Positions 12,008-21,874 of a DNA stretch of 64,000 nucleotides are shown here, one piece after another. Below the pieces are notes generated by a model. That model worked only from the letters and a program-made list of their open reading frames with translations. It had not been told where the DNA came from and made no database searches. The translations under genes and the position numbers were made by a program. Every line of letters begins with the position of its first letter. Position 1 is the first letter of the stretch. Location of the stretch: assembly GCF_003086895.1 (NCBI RefSeq), contig NZ_CP026004.1, positions 901,653 to 965,652 of the forward strand, given 5' to 3'. This DNA is from Stenotrophomonas sp. ESTM1D_MKCIP4_1. GTDB lineage: Bacteria > Pseudomonadota > Gammaproteobacteria > Xanthomonadales > Xanthomonadaceae.

Positions 12008-13102
12008 ATGAACAAGAAGATCCTTACTGCCGCGCTGCTGGGTGGTCTGGCTTTCGCCCAGGCTGCGTCCGCGCAGGAGTTCGATGACCGCTGGTACCTG
12101 ACCGGTTCGGCCGGCTTCAACTTCCAGGACAGCGACCGTCTGACCAACGATGCTCCGTTCGTCACCCTGGGCCTGGGTAAGTTCATCAGCCCGAACTGGT
12201 CGCTGGACGGTGAGCTGAACTACCAGAACCCGAATTTCGACGCCAACCAGGATCTGAACTGGTCGCAGTACGGCGTGTCGTTCGACATGCGTCGCCACTT
12301 CATCAAGGAAGGCCGCGGCTGGAACCCGTACATCGTCGGTGGCCTGGGCTACCAGAAGTCGGAAGAAGAGTACGCTGCCGTCAACAACAACGGTCCGCGT
12401 GAGCGCAAGGACGGCAACCTGTCGGCCAAGCTGGGCGTCGGTCTGCAGACCACCTTTGAAAAGCGCGTTGCTGTCCGCGCCGAAGTGGCCTACCGCGCTG
12501 ACTTCGACGACCAGAGCGTTGCCGCTCCGAACGAAAGCTGGTTCGGCGACGTGCTGGCTTCGGTCGGCGTCGTGATCCCGCTGGGCCCGGCCCCGGTGGC
12601 TGCTGTTGCTCCGGCTCCGGCTCCGGTTGCCCCGAGCTGCGCCGACCTGGATGACGACGGTGACGGCGTCAACAACTGCGACGACAAGTGCCCGAACTCG
12701 CAGCCGGGTCAGACCATCGGTCCGGACGGTTGCCCGGTGCCGGTTTCGATCGACCTGAAGGGCGTCAACTTCGACTTCGACAAGTCGAACCTGCGTCCGG
12801 ACGCCGTGGCCATCCTGTCGGAAGCTTCGGAAATCCTGAAGCGTTACCCGGATCTGCGCGTTGAAGTGGCCGGTCACACCGACTCGAAGGGTACCGACGC
12901 TTACAACCAGAAGCTGTCCGAGCGTCGCGCCACCGCCGTGTACAACTACCTGACCCAGAACGGTGTGGACGCCAGCCGTCTGCAGGGCCCGATCGGCTAC
13001 GGCGAGAGCCGTCCGATTGCTCCGAACACCAACCCGGATGGTTCGGATAACCCGGAAGGTCGCGCCAAGAACCGTCGTACCGAGCTGAACGTCCAGAACT
13101 AA
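12008..13102 (+). CDS. OmpA-family outer membrane protein
   Basis: 364 aa. Signal peptide MNKKILTAALLGGLAFAQAASA is cleaved before QEFDDRWY. Residues ~23-195 form an OmpA-like beta-barrel. A Pro/Ala linker is followed by an Asp-rich calcium-binding thrombospondin type 3-like repeat (DLDDDGDGVNNCDDKCPN) with paired cysteines. The C-terminal OmpA domain (VNFDFDKSNLRPDA ... VAGHTDSKGTDAYNQ LSERRA ... KNRRTEL) binds peptidoglycan. This is the major structural porin linking outer membrane and wall. AGGAGC precedes the ATG, and a terminator follows at 13132. Confidence 0.93.
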   Translation: MNKKILTAALLGGLAFAQAASAQEFDDRWYLTGSAGFNFQDSDRLTNDAPFVTLGLGKFISPNWSLDGELNYQNPNFDANQDLNWSQYGVSFDMRRHFIKEGRGWNPYIVGGLGYQKSEEEYAAVNNNGPRERKDGNLSAKLGVGLQTTFEKRVAVRAEVAYRADFDDQSVAAPNESWFGDVLASVGVVIPLGPAPVAAVAPAPAPVAPSCADLDDDGDGVNNCDDKCPNSQPGQTIGPDGCPVPVSIDLKGVNFDFDKSNLRPDAVAILSEASEILKRYPDLRVEVAGHTDSKGTDAYNQKLSERRATAVYNYLTQNGVDASRLQGPIGYGESRPIAPNTNPDGSDNPEGRAKNRRTELNVQN

Positions 13103-13131
13103 GTTCTGACGCTCCGCCAGTAAGACACTGC

Positions 13132-13163
13132 AGGACCCGGCTTCGGCCGGGTCCTGTTGTTTG
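13132..13163 (+). terminator. Rho-independent terminator after OmpA-family gene
   Basis: Arms AGGACCCGGC/GCCGGGTCCT with a TTCG loop, then GTTGTTTGT. Confidence 0.75.
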
Positions 13164-13318
13164 TGGCCTGCGAAAACGCGGCGCCTGCCTGTAAACAACC
13201 GTTCGTCGGCATTTTGCCCACAAAACCAATGAGTTGGCGTATTCATTGAAAGTGGCGCTTGAAAGCTGTCGCGGCATTGCTAAACTCGCCGCGTCACTTC
13301 CTTTCGTGGATGCCCCTC

Positions 13319-13831
13319 ATGCTGCGCTCTGCATCGGCCGCCGTCCTGGCGCTGGCCCTGGTTCCCGTCGCCCACGCGGCGGTCGATTGCTCGGTCAACA
13401 CCAGCGCCTCGCCGCTGCCCCTGCCGGCCACGGCCATCGCGCCGGTGGCTGATGAGCTCTACATCCGCGGTACCCAGCTGGGCATGTCTGCCGGCGTGCT
13501 GGGCAGTAGCTACGACCCCTCGCAGTCGCTGGACCAGGTGCTGCAGCGCCTGCGCATTGACGGCTGCCAGAACATCGCCAAGGCCATTCCCAGCGCACCG
13601 GCGGTGAAGCCGAACGATCCGGCCGCGTACAAGCCGCAGACCGAGTTCGACAACACCCCCTGGCGTTTTGACATGAGCCAGAACGGCAAGCGCATGACCG
13701 CCGAAGAGTTCGACGCCTGGATGAAGGCGCGCGGCGTGCGTGTGGTCAAGGCGCGACCGGCACCTGCGGCCGCTGTGACCCCGGCCCCCACCGAAGCACC
13801 GGCTGATACCAAGCCGGGCGAGAAGAAGTAA
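13319..13831 (+). CDS. Small exported protein with MTAEEFDAWMKA motif
   Basis: 170 aa from the ATG at 13319 (an ATG nine bases upstream is equally possible). The N-terminus MLRSASAAVLALALVPVAHA is a signal peptide, followed by the mature start AVDC. Two further cysteines are absent except at GCQN, so one disulfide is possible. The C-terminal part reads WRFDMSQNGKRMTAEEFDAW, continuing MKARGVRVVK, then a Pro/Ala-rich tail. The same motif occurs in the lipoprotein at 14748, on the other side of the pseudouridine synthase gene. Function unknown; likely periplasmic. Confidence 0.75.
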   Translation: MLRSASAAVLALALVPVAHAAVDCSVNTSASPLPLPATAIAPVADELYIRGTQLGMSAGVLGSSYDPSQSLDQVLQRLRIDGCQNIAKAIPSAPAVKPNDPAAYKPQTEFDNTPWRFDMSQNGKRMTAEEFDAWMKARGVRVVKARPAPAAAVTPAPTEAPADTKPGEKK

Positions 13832-13851
13832 GCCGCGCGGGGAGCAGAGGC

Positions 13852-14661
13852 TTGCGCACGCGCCGCCCTCCTGCCGCCCCCGCCGCCCGCTCCCACGCCC
13901 CGCGTGGGCGTGCGAAACCCGCTGCCGCACCTGCCGGTGTCCGCCATGGCCTGGCGCGCGTGCTGTCCAAGGCGGGGATCTGTTCGCGCACCGAAGCCAC
14001 ACGCTGGATCGCCGAAGGTCGCGTGCGGGTATCCGGACGCATCGTCCGTGATCCCGAGTTTCCAATTGCACAGCCGGCACCGCCGATTGAAGTGGATGGC
14101 CAGCCCTTGGGCGCGCCGCAGCGCCTGTACCTGATGCTCAACAAGCCGCGCGGGGTGGTGACCACTGTGCAGGACGAGCGCGGCCGCGACACCGTCTACC
14201 GCTGCTTCGATGGCGCGGGCCTGCCCTGGATCGCGCCGGTCGGGCGGCTGGACAAGGCCAGCGAAGGCCTGCTGCTGTTCAGCAACGATCCGCAGTGGGC
14301 GGCGCGCCTGACCGACCCGCAGACCGGGCCGGACAAGACCTACCACGTACAGATCGACCGCCTGCCGGACGAGGCCGCGCTGGCCGCGCTGCAGGCCGGC
14401 ATCGACGACGAGGGCGAGTTCCTGGTCGCCCGTGCCGTGCGCGTGCTGCGCAGCGGCGACAAGACCGCATGGCTGGAAGTGGTGCTGGAAGAGGGCCGCA
14501 ACCGTCATATCCGCCGCCTGCTGGCGGCCTTCGACCTGCAGGTGCTGCGCCTGGTCCGGGTTGCGATCGGTGGGCTGGCGCTCGGCGATCTCGGCAAGGG
14601 CCAGTGGCGGGTGCTGGAGGTCAGTGACCAGCAGCGGCTGGGGGCCGCTGCGCCGGGCTGA
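13852..14661 (+). CDS. RsuA-family pseudouridine synthase with S4 domain
   Basis: 269 aa. A basic Ala/Pro-rich leader (residues 1-30) precedes an S4 RNA-binding domain (LARVLSKAGICSRTEATRWI). The catalytic domain has LNKPRGVVTT, the active-site motif VGRLDKASEGLLLFSND (Asp) and EGRNRHIRRLLAAF. It belongs to the RsuA/RluB/RluE/RluF group that modifies rRNA; the exact target cannot be told from sequence. A TTG start at 13852 is used because GGGGAG lies 8 bp upstream; no ATG occurs before the S4 domain. It starts 20 bp after the preceding gene, suggesting co-transcription. Confidence 0.85.
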   Translation: MRTRRPPAAPAARSHAPRGRAKPAAAPAGVRHGLARVLSKAGICSRTEATRWIAEGRVRVSGRIVRDPEFPIAQPAPPIEVDGQPLGAPQRLYLMLNKPRGVVTTVQDERGRDTVYRCFDGAGLPWIAPVGRLDKASEGLLLFSNDPQWAARLTDPQTGPDKTYHVQIDRLPDEAALAALQAGIDDEGEFLVARAVRVLRSGDKTAWLEVVLEEGRNRHIRRLLAAFDLQVLRLVRVAIGGLALGDLGKGQWRVLEVSDQQRLGAAAPG

Positions 14662-14747
14662 AGTCCGGCCCACGGCCGGCAGCCGCCGGCCACCGTTCCA
14701 GGCGTAGGGGGCGTCTGGCTTTCGATTGACTTGAACGGAGCGTGCCC

Positions 14748-15083
14748 ATGTACCCGACCCTCGACCGAACCCTGCGCTGCGCCGGCCTGTTGCTGCCGCT
14801 TGCCGTGCTGACCGCCTGTGGCGGCCACAAGAAGGTGGCCAAGGCAGAAACCCCGGTGGAAACGCCGGTGGTGGAAGTGAAAACCCCGGAACTGGACGGC
14901 CGCGGCAGTTACCGCTTCATGATGAGTGACGGCGACCGCAAGATGACCGCCGATGAGTTCGATGCCTGGATGAAGGCCAACGGCATCCGCGTGGCCAAGG
15001 GCAATGCCGCGGACGCCGCCGCCACGCCGGTGGTGGTGGCCAGCAAGGACGAGCCCAAGGACAAGAAGAAAAAGAAGAAGTGA
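14748..15083 (+). CDS. Small lipoprotein with MTADEFDAWMKA motif
   Basis: 111 aa. The signal sequence ends in a lipobox (LAVLTAC), so Cys24-25 is probably lipidated. A Glu/Val-rich linker leads to YRFMMSDGDRKMTADEFDAW, continuing MKANGIRVAK. This closely matches the C-terminus of the exported protein at 13319. The tail is strongly basic (KDKKKKKK). The ATG at 14748 has GGAG seven bases upstream. It is probably a paralogue pair with 13319, both in the cell envelope. Function unknown. Confidence 0.78.
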   Translation: MYPTLDRTLRCAGLLLPLAVLTACGGHKKVAKAETPVETPVVEVKTPELDGRGSYRFMMSDGDRKMTADEFDAWMKANGIRVAKGNAADAAATPVVVASKDEPKDKKKKKK

Positions 15084-15110
15084 CGCGTATCGCGCGCTGC
15101 GCCCCTGGCA

Positions 15111-15182
15111 CGTGCCGACCTTGGTCGGCACGCATCGGGTGATGGGGTCAGAGTCCTTCCCGGCGGAAAGGGATCCGACCCC
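15111..15182. repeat. GTAG-type palindrome plus 39-bp palindrome, copy 4
   Basis: A SMAG-type palindrome GTGCCGACCTTGGTCGGCAC (15112-15131) is followed by a 39-bp element at 15144-15182 with outer GGGGTCAGA / TCCGACCCC. Its inner hairpin (CCTTCC, GGAAAGG) is slightly imperfect. It lies between convergent genes. Confidence 0.7.
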
Positions 15183-15190
15183 GGCGCTTG

Positions 15191-16402
<1,212 letters not shown>

Positions 16403-16516
16403 GGCAGGCAGTCTTCGGCACGGGAAACCAGTGATTTTACCTGCCGGCGCCTGTTCCGGGGACCGGCGCGGTGTCTGGCCCGGGGCGGGGCCGGACAACA
16501 GTTGCATACGTGATTG

Positions 16517-16545
16517 TTGCATCGCAATATCAATCCGGTTAAAAA
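16517..16545 (+). promoter_or_regulatory. Candidate promoter of TorF-type porin gene
   Basis: TTGCAT, 17-bp spacer, TAAAAA. A second TTGCAT lies 15 bp upstream, forming a direct repeat. Confidence 0.35.
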
Positions 16546-16594
16546 ACCGTAAACCCCGTCGTACTGCCCACCCCCACGTCTGGAGAGACCCCGC

Positions 16595-17296
16595 ATGAAC
16601 CACGCCACGCGCTGTACCGCCGCCGTTGTGCTCTGCGCCGCCCTGCTTGCCCCGTTTGCCGCCAGTGCGCAGGACGAAGCCGAATCGCCGTTCAGCTGGA
16701 ACATCACCGGTGTCTCCGATTACGTGTTCCGTGGTGTGTCGCAGACCGACGAGAATCCCACCGGCCAGGCGGGCTTCACCTATACCTCGCCCGTGGGCCT
16801 GTATGCAGGCGTCTGGGGTTCGGGCGTGGACTTCGGGGATGGCAGCCCGGACTTCGAGGTGGACTACTTCGTCGGCTACAACATCGACGTCAGCGAGAAC
16901 GTGAACTTCGACGTGATGGTCAACCGTTACACCTACCCGGGTGCCAGCGACCTGGCCTACAACGAGCTGATCACCAAGACCAGCTTCGCCAAGTACTACA
17001 ACGTCACCGTGGCCTACAGCAACGACGTGTGGAACAGCAGCACCGATGGCTGGTACTACGCCGTGGGTGGCGAGTGGCCGCTGCCGAACGACTTCGCGAT
17101 CACCGCCAATGTCGGCCGCAGCACCTTTGAACATGGCCTGGCCAAGGACTACACCGATTTCAACATCGGCGTCAGCCGCGCCATCGGCCTGGTCAATGTT
17201 GGCCTGGGCTTCTACGGCACCGATGGCAATGGCCGCGACAACTCGGGCAAGCTGGCCGACAACCGCGTGGTGCTGACGGTATCGGTCGGCAAGTGA
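16595..17296 (+). CDS. TorF-family putative porin
   Basis: 233 aa. The signal peptide ends at AASAQ. The mature protein begins [33 protein letters not shown], the hallmark of this uncharacterised outer-membrane family (conserved hypothetical, Gcw_chp type). Alternating aromatic beta-strands end in [12 protein letters not shown]. Probably a small beta-barrel; the substrate is unknown. The ATG at 16595 follows TGGAGAGA. It is transcribed between and against kbl and tdh, and is closed by a strong terminator. Confidence 0.85.
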   Translation: MNHATRCTAAVVLCAALLAPFAASAQDEAESPFSWNITGVSDYVFRGVSQTDENPTGQAGFTYTSPVGLYAGVWGSGVDFGDGSPDFEVDYFVGYNIDVSENVNFDVMVNRYTYPGASDLAYNELITKTSFAKYYNVTVAYSNDVWNSSTDGWYYAVGGEWPLPNDFAITANVGRSTFEHGLAKDYTDFNIGVSRAIGLVNVGLGFYGTDGNGRDNSGKLADNRVVLTVSVGK

Positions 17297-17318
17297 TCCG
17301 GCCTGGCTGAGGCCCACG

Positions 17319-17345
17319 AAAAAGGCGCCCGATGGGCGCCTTTTT
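17319..17345. terminator. Bidirectional terminator after the TorF-type gene
   Basis: AAAAAGGCGCCC-GAT-GGGCGCCTTTTT: GC stem with A-run before and T-run after, active in both directions, between convergent genes. Confidence 0.85.
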
Positions 17346-17381
17346 CATTCCAGCAGCATTCCTGACCCCGGCTGGGGAAGA

Positions 17382-17427
17382 GCCCCCTTGTTGTTCAAGG
17401 GGGCGCGCCGAAGGCGCGGGGATAAGG
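17382..17427. repeat. CCCCCTTG...GGGGATAAGG repeat, copy 1
   Basis: Palindrome CCCCCTTGTTGTTCAAGGGGG joined to a second small hairpin GCGCCGAAGGCGC and ending GGGGATAAGG. Related copies occur at 45426-45472 and 45500-45540. A short palindrome at 17441-17461 (AACTGACCC/GGGTCAGTT) includes the tdh stop codon. Confidence 0.65.
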
Positions 17428-17455
17428 AAGCCTGCGGGAGAACTGACCCGAAGGG

Positions 17456-18493
17456 TCAGTTCCAGCTCAGGACGACCTTGCCGGCCTTGCCTTCTTCCAT
17501 CAGGTCGAAGCCCTTCTGGAAATCGTCGATCGGCAGCTGGTGGGTCATGACCTTGCCCAGCGGGAAACCGGACAGCACCAGCTGGGTCATCTTGTACCAA
17601 GTCTCGTACATCTTGCGGCCGTAGATGCCCTGCACGGTCAGGCCCTTGAAGATGATCTTGTCCCAGTCGCAGCCGGCGCCCTTGGGCATGATGCCGAGCA
17701 TGGCGATCTTGCCGCCGTGGTACATGCAGTCCAGCATGTCGTTGAAGGCGCGCGGATTGCCGCTCATTTCCAGGCCCACGTCGAAGCCCTCCATGTGCAG
17801 TTCCTTCATCACGTCCTTCAGCGACGTGTTGGTGACATTGACCACGCGGGTCGCGCCCATGTCGGCGGCCAGCTTCAGGCGGAAGTCGTTGACGTCGGTG
17901 ACCACCACGTTGCGCGCGCCGATGTGCTTGCAGATGCCGGCGGCGATGATGCCGATCGGGCCGGCACCGGTGATCAGCACGTCTTCACCGATCACGTCGA
18001 ATTCCAGCGCGCAGTGCGCGGCGTTGCCGTAGGGGTCGAAGAACGCGGCCAGTTCGGACGGGATCTGGTCGGGGATCGGCCACAGGTTGCTGGCCGGCAT
18101 CACCATGTATTCGGCGAAGGCGCCGTTGACGTTCACGCCGATGCCGACGGTGTTCGGGCACAGGTGCGGGCGGCCGCCGCGGCAGTTGCGGCAGTGGCCG
18201 CACACGATGTGGCCTTCGGCCGACACGCGCTGGCCGACTTCATAGCCGGTGACGGCCGAGCCGAGTTCGGCGATGCGGCCCACGAATTCGTGGCCGATGG
18301 TCAGGCCCGGCTTGATGGTGCGCTGGCTCCATTCGTCCCACAGGTAGATGTGCAGGTCGGTGCCGCAGATGGCGGTCTTTTCCAGCTTGATCAGGACCTC
18401 GTTCGGGCCCGGGGTCGGCACCGGAACCTCTTCGAGCCAGATGCCCTTGGCTGCTTCGCGCTTGACCAGGGCCTTCATCGTTTGCTGCGCCAT
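17456..18493 (-). CDS. tdh: L-threonine 3-dehydrogenase
   Basis: 345 aa zinc alcohol dehydrogenase-family enzyme, oxidising L-threonine to 2-amino-3-oxobutyrate with NAD. Catalytic zinc ligands lie in [15 protein letters not shown] (Cys) and TIGHEFVG (His-Glu). The structural zinc is bound by the four cysteines of [15 protein letters not shown]. The Rossmann loop is [13 protein letters not shown]. It ends [10 protein letters not shown]. The start MAQQT at 18493 is used; an internal ATG five codons later matches the E. coli start. Works with Kbl in the two-step threonine-to-glycine route. Confidence 0.95.
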   Translation of the reverse strand: MAQQTMKALVKREAAKGIWLEEVPVPTPGPNEVLIKLEKTAICGTDLHIYLWDEWSQRTIKPGLTIGHEFVGRIAELGSAVTGYEVGQRVSAEGHIVCGHCRNCRGGRPHLCPNTVGIGVNVNGAFAEYMVMPASNLWPIPDQIPSELAAFFDPYGNAAHCALEFDVIGEDVLITGAGPIGIIAAGICKHIGARNVVVTDVNDFRLKLAADMGATRVVNVTNTSLKDVMKELHMEGFDVGLEMSGNPRAFNDMLDCMYHGGKIAMLGIMPKGAGCDWDKIIFKGLTVQGIYGRKMYETWYKMTQLVLSGFPLGKVMTHQLPIDDFQKGFDLMEEGKAGKVVLSWN

Positions 18494-18523
18494 CGGGTGG
18501 AACTCATCAGGGGGAAACTGCGG

Positions 18524-18529
18524 ATTATA
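18524..18529 (-). promoter_or_regulatory. -10 box of tdh
   Basis: A perfect TATAAT on the minus strand, 30 bp upstream of the tdh start. The -35 region (CATGGG at 17 bp) is poor, so an activator may be needed. Confidence 0.45.
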
Positions 18530-18787
18530 GAGGCCTGCGCGGAATTCCCATGTTGCGCTGCGGGTGCTTTGGCGGAACGAAAGGACGGGGAGGGTGGGCG
18601 TTTCGCACGCTGCGCGAACGGCGGCGCCTGCCTTCCCCCGGGGGTGGCCACGCGCCCTCCGGAGGCCCTAAGGGAGCGCGGAGGCCATCCGCCCGGATAG
18701 GGGGGCGGGCCAGCCCATGACTTCCGGGGATCGGGGCGGGGCAGGGGCTGGGCTACACTCGGCGGTTCTTTCACCAGGGGCCGCTCC

Positions 18788-20950
18788 ATGCGCTCGAACC
18801 TGCTTGCTTTCTCCGTCGTCGCCAGCCTCGGGCTGGTCCAGGTCGCCCATGCCGCCGAAGGCATGTGGGTGCCGCAGCAGCTGCCGGAAATCGCCGGTCC
18901 GCTGCAGAAGGCCGGCCTGAAGCTGTCCCCTGAACAGCTGGCCGACCTGACCGGCGACCCGATGGGCGCGGTGGTCGCACTCGGCGGCTGCACCGCCAGC
19001 TTCGTTTCCCCGCAGGGCCTGGTGGTCACCAACCACCACTGCGCCTACGGTGCCATCCAGCTCAATTCGACCGCGCAGAAGAACCTGATCAAGGATGGCT
19101 TCAACGCACCGACCCTGAAGGACGAACTGAGCGCCGGCCCGAACGCGCGCGTGTTCGTGCTCGACCAGATCACCGACGTCACCGCCCAGGCCAAGGCGGC
19201 CATCGCAGCGGCCGGCAAGGACCCGCTGGCCCGCAGCCGCGCGCTGGATGCCTTCGACAAGGCCCAGGTGGCCGCCTGTGAAGCCGATGCCGGCTTCCGT
19301 TGCCGCCTGTACTCGTTCAGCGGTGGTAACACCTACCGCCTGTTCCGCAACATGGAAATCAAGGATGTGCGCCTGGTCTACGCGCCCCCGGGCAGCGTCG
19401 GCAAGTTTGGTGGCGACATCGACAACTGGATGTGGCCGCGCCACACCGGCGATTTCTCGTTCTACCGCGCCTACGTCGGCAAGGATGGCAAGCCGGCGGC
19501 GTTCTCGGCCGACAACGTGCCGTACCAGCCCAAGCACTTCCTGAAGTTCGCCGACCAGCCGCTGGGTGCCGACGACTTCGTGATGGTGGCCGGCTACCCG
19601 GGCCGCACCAACCGCTATGCCCTGGCCGGTGAGTTCAACGAGACCGCCAGCTTCACCTACCCGACCATCGCCCGGCACTACAACGCGGTGCTGAAGATGA
19701 TCGACGAGGCCGGCAAGGCCGACCCGGACGTGAAGGTGAAGTACGCCGCCACCGCCGCCAGCATGAACAACGTGGCCAAGAATTACCTGGGCCAGCTGGA
19801 AGGCTTCAAGCGCATCGACGCAGCCGGCCAGAAGCAGGCCGAAGAAGCAGCCGTGCTGGCCTGGCTGAAGAAGCAGGGTGCCGCCGGCAAGCCGGCCCTG
19901 GCCGCGCATGCCCAGCTGCTCAAGCACCTGGATACCAGCAAGGCCACGCGTGAGCGCGATCTGTTCGTGTCGCAGTTCAACAACACTTCGGCGGTCAGCG
20001 CCGCCATCACCTTGTACCGCCTGTCGATCGAGCGCGCCAAGCCGGATGCCGAGCGCGAAGCGGGCTACCAGCAGCGCGACCTGACCACCATCGAAGGTGG
20101 CCTGAAGCAGATGGACCGCCGCTACGTGGCGAAGATGGACCAGCAGCTGCAGACCTACTGGCTGGACCAGTACGTGGCCCTGCCGGCCGCACAGCGCGAC
20201 AACGCCGTGCTGAACACCTGGCTGGGGGGCAGCGATGCCGCCGCCGTGAAGTCGCTGGTGGTCAAGCTGTCGGGCACCGAACTGGGTGGCCTGGACGCGC
20301 GTCTGAAGTGGTTCAACGCCGACCGCGCCGCCTTTGAAGCCAGTACCGACCCGGCCATCCAGTATGCGGTGGCCGTCATGCCGGCGCTGCTGAAGCAGGA
20401 AGAACAGCGCAAGATCCGTGAAGGCGAATCGCTGACCGCGCGTCCGCTGTACCTGCAGGCCGTGGCGGACTACAAGAAGAGCCAGGGCGAGTTCGTGTAC
20501 CCCGATGCCAACCTGTCGCTGCGCATCACCTTCGGCAATGTGATGGGCTACGGCAAGGACGGCGTGCAGTACACCCCGTTCACCACCCTGGAAGGCGTGG
20601 CCGCGAAGGAAACCGGTGAAGATCCCTTCGATTCGCCGAAGGCACTGCTCGCTGCGGTCAAGGCCAAGCGTTACGGTGGCCTGGAAGACAAGCGCATCGG
20701 TTCGGTGCCGGTGAACTTCCTGTCCAACCTGGACATCACCGGCGGCAACTCCGGTTCGCCGGTGCTGGATGCGCACGGCAAGCTGGTCGGCCTGGCCTTT
20801 GACGGCAACTGGGAATCGGTCAGCTCCAACTGGGTGTTCGACCCGGTGATGACCCGCATGATTGCCGTGGACAGCCGCTACATGCAGTGGATCATGCAGG
20901 AAGTGGCGCCGGCGCCGCAGCTGCTGAAGGAGCTGAACCTGGCGAAGTAA
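18788..20950 (+). CDS. dpp7: Dipeptidyl-peptidase 7 (S46 family serine peptidase)
   Basis: 720 aa, signal peptide MRSNLLAFSVVASLGLVQVAHA. Chymotrypsin-like S46 exopeptidase releasing N-terminal dipeptides in the periplasm. The catalytic His is in VVTNHHCAYG (residue ~85) and the catalytic Ser in GGNSGSPVLDA (residue ~655). WMWPRHTGDFSFYRAYV is a conserved family stretch. The specificity residue lies in GLAFDGNWE: Gly after FD marks DPP7 (hydrophobic P1), whereas DPP11 (Asp/Glu P1) has Arg there. It is monocistronic, with a terminator at 21059. S. maltophilia DPP7-type enzymes are known from amino-acid-fermenting and environmental strains. Confidence 0.92.
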   Translation: MRSNLLAFSVVASLGLVQVAHAAEGMWVPQQLPEIAGPLQKAGLKLSPEQLADLTGDPMGAVVALGGCTASFVSPQGLVVTNHHCAYGAIQLNSTAQKNLIKDGFNAPTLKDELSAGPNARVFVLDQITDVTAQAKAAIAAAGKDPLARSRALDAFDKAQVAACEADAGFRCRLYSFSGGNTYRLFRNMEIKDVRLVYAPPGSVGKFGGDIDNWMWPRHTGDFSFYRAYVGKDGKPAAFSADNVPYQPKHFLKFADQPLGADDFVMVAGYPGRTNRYALAGEFNETASFTYPTIARHYNAVLKMIDEAGKADPDVKVKYAATAASMNNVAKNYLGQLEGFKRIDAAGQKQAEEAAVLAWLKKQGAAGKPALAAHAQLLKHLDTSKATRERDLFVSQFNNTSAVSAAITLYRLSIERAKPDAEREAGYQQRDLTTIEGGLKQMDRRYVAKMDQQLQTYWLDQYVALPAAQRDNAVLNTWLGGSDAAAVKSLVVKLSGTELGGLDARLKWFNADRAAFEASTDPAIQYAVAVMPALLKQEEQRKIREGESLTARPLYLQAVADYKKSQGEFVYPDANLSLRITFGNVMGYGKDGVQYTPFTTLEGVAAKETGEDPFDSPKALLAAVKAKRYGGLEDKRIGSVPVNFLSNLDITGGNSGSPVLDAHGKLVGLAFDGNWESVSSNWVFDPVMTRMIAVDSRYMQWIMQEVAPAPQLLKELNLAK

Positions 20951-20952
20951 GG

Positions 20953-21055
20953 TCGTGCCGGCCGCTGGCCGGCAACCCCGGCAGGCCGGGTCGGTGGTTC
21001 ATCCACGCATGGCGTGGATCTACTGAACGCCCATCCACGCATGGCGTGGATCTAC
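20953..21055. repeat. Three GTAG-type palindromes
   Basis: GTCGTGCCGGCCGCTGGCCG at ~20952, then two identical 23-bp copies in reverse orientation (ATCCACGCATGGCGTGGAT, then CTAC) at 21001-21023 and 21033-21055. The last two have the same core as the 11-copy array at 27.4 kb. Confidence 0.75.
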
Positions 21056-21058
21056 CAA

Positions 21059-21086
21059 CCCCGCGACCCCGGTCGCGGGGTTTTTT
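21059..21086 (+). terminator. Rho-independent terminator after dpp7
   Basis: CCCCGCGACC/GGTCGCGGGG stem followed by six Ts. Confidence 0.85.
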
Positions 21087-21195
21087 CATGCCCCGACCGG
21101 CCCGGTCCGCCGAACAGGTATCATCCCTGTTCCGCGTACTTCACAGGATGTGAACGAAGCGCGGAAACCTCCTCCCCCCAGGACCCCTTGTTCGC

Positions 21196-21840
21196 ATGCG
21201 CATCCTGCTTGCCCGTCACGGCGAAACGCCGTGGAACGCCGAAGGCCGCTACCAAGGCCAGATCGACATCCCGCTTTCGCCCATCGGCGAAGCCCAGGCC
21301 CAGGCGCTGGGCGCCCGTCTCGCTTCGGTGGACATCGCCCGTGCGGTGGCGTCGCCGCTGTCGCGCGCCCAGCTGACCGCCCAGCTCGCTCTTGGCGCCG
21401 ACCGCGCCGGCATGCTGCAGACCGAACCGGATCTGCAGGAAATCGCCCACGGTGAGTGGGAAGGCCTGCTGGCCAGCGAGATCAATGAAAAAGATCCGTC
21501 ACGCCTGAAGGCCTGGCGTGAAGAACCCGATACCGTGCTGATGCCCGGCGGCGAATCGCTGCGGCTGGTGCTGGAACGCAGCTGGCGGGGCCTGGCGCGT
21601 GCCGCCGAAGGCCTGGGTGAGGACGACACCCTGCTGGTGGTCGCACATGACGCGGTCAACCGGGTGATCCTGTGCAAGGTGCTGGGTCTGCCGATCTCCC
21701 GCCTGTGGACCTTCCGCCAGGCACCGACCACGCTGAATCTGCTGGAAGGCGCCGACATCGACAGCCTGGAAGTCGTCCGCCTGAACGATTGCGCCCACCA
21801 CACGCCGTTCTTCGGCGAAGCCAAGCACCGCGCCCTCTGA
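21196..21840 (+). CDS. Histidine phosphatase family protein
   Basis: 214 aa phosphoglycerate mutase-like enzyme. LLARHGETPWNAEGRYQGQIDIPLS has the RHG motif with the phosphorylated His. SPLSRAQ, EIAHGEWEG and VVAHDAVNRVI (second His) complete the active site. Relatives include GpmB, CobC (alpha-ribazole phosphatase) and broad phosphatases, which cannot be told apart here. No cobalamin genes are near. It lies 34 bp upstream of folC on the same strand. Confidence 0.85.
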   Translation: MRILLARHGETPWNAEGRYQGQIDIPLSPIGEAQAQALGARLASVDIARAVASPLSRAQLTAQLALGADRAGMLQTEPDLQEIAHGEWEGLLASEINEKDPSRLKAWREEPDTVLMPGGESLRLVLERSWRGLARAAEGLGEDDTLLVVAHDAVNRVILCKVLGLPISRLWTFRQAPTTLNLLEGADIDSLEVVRLNDCAHHTPFFGEAKHRAL

Positions 21841-21874
21841 TCCCGAACCACCTGCTTCTGCCGGAACCCCTGCC

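Noticed and set aside
13319..13831. EF-hand reading of DMSQNGKRMTAEEF
   Set aside because: The hydrophobic and acidic positions are shifted by one and the paralogue at 14748 lacks the ligand pattern.
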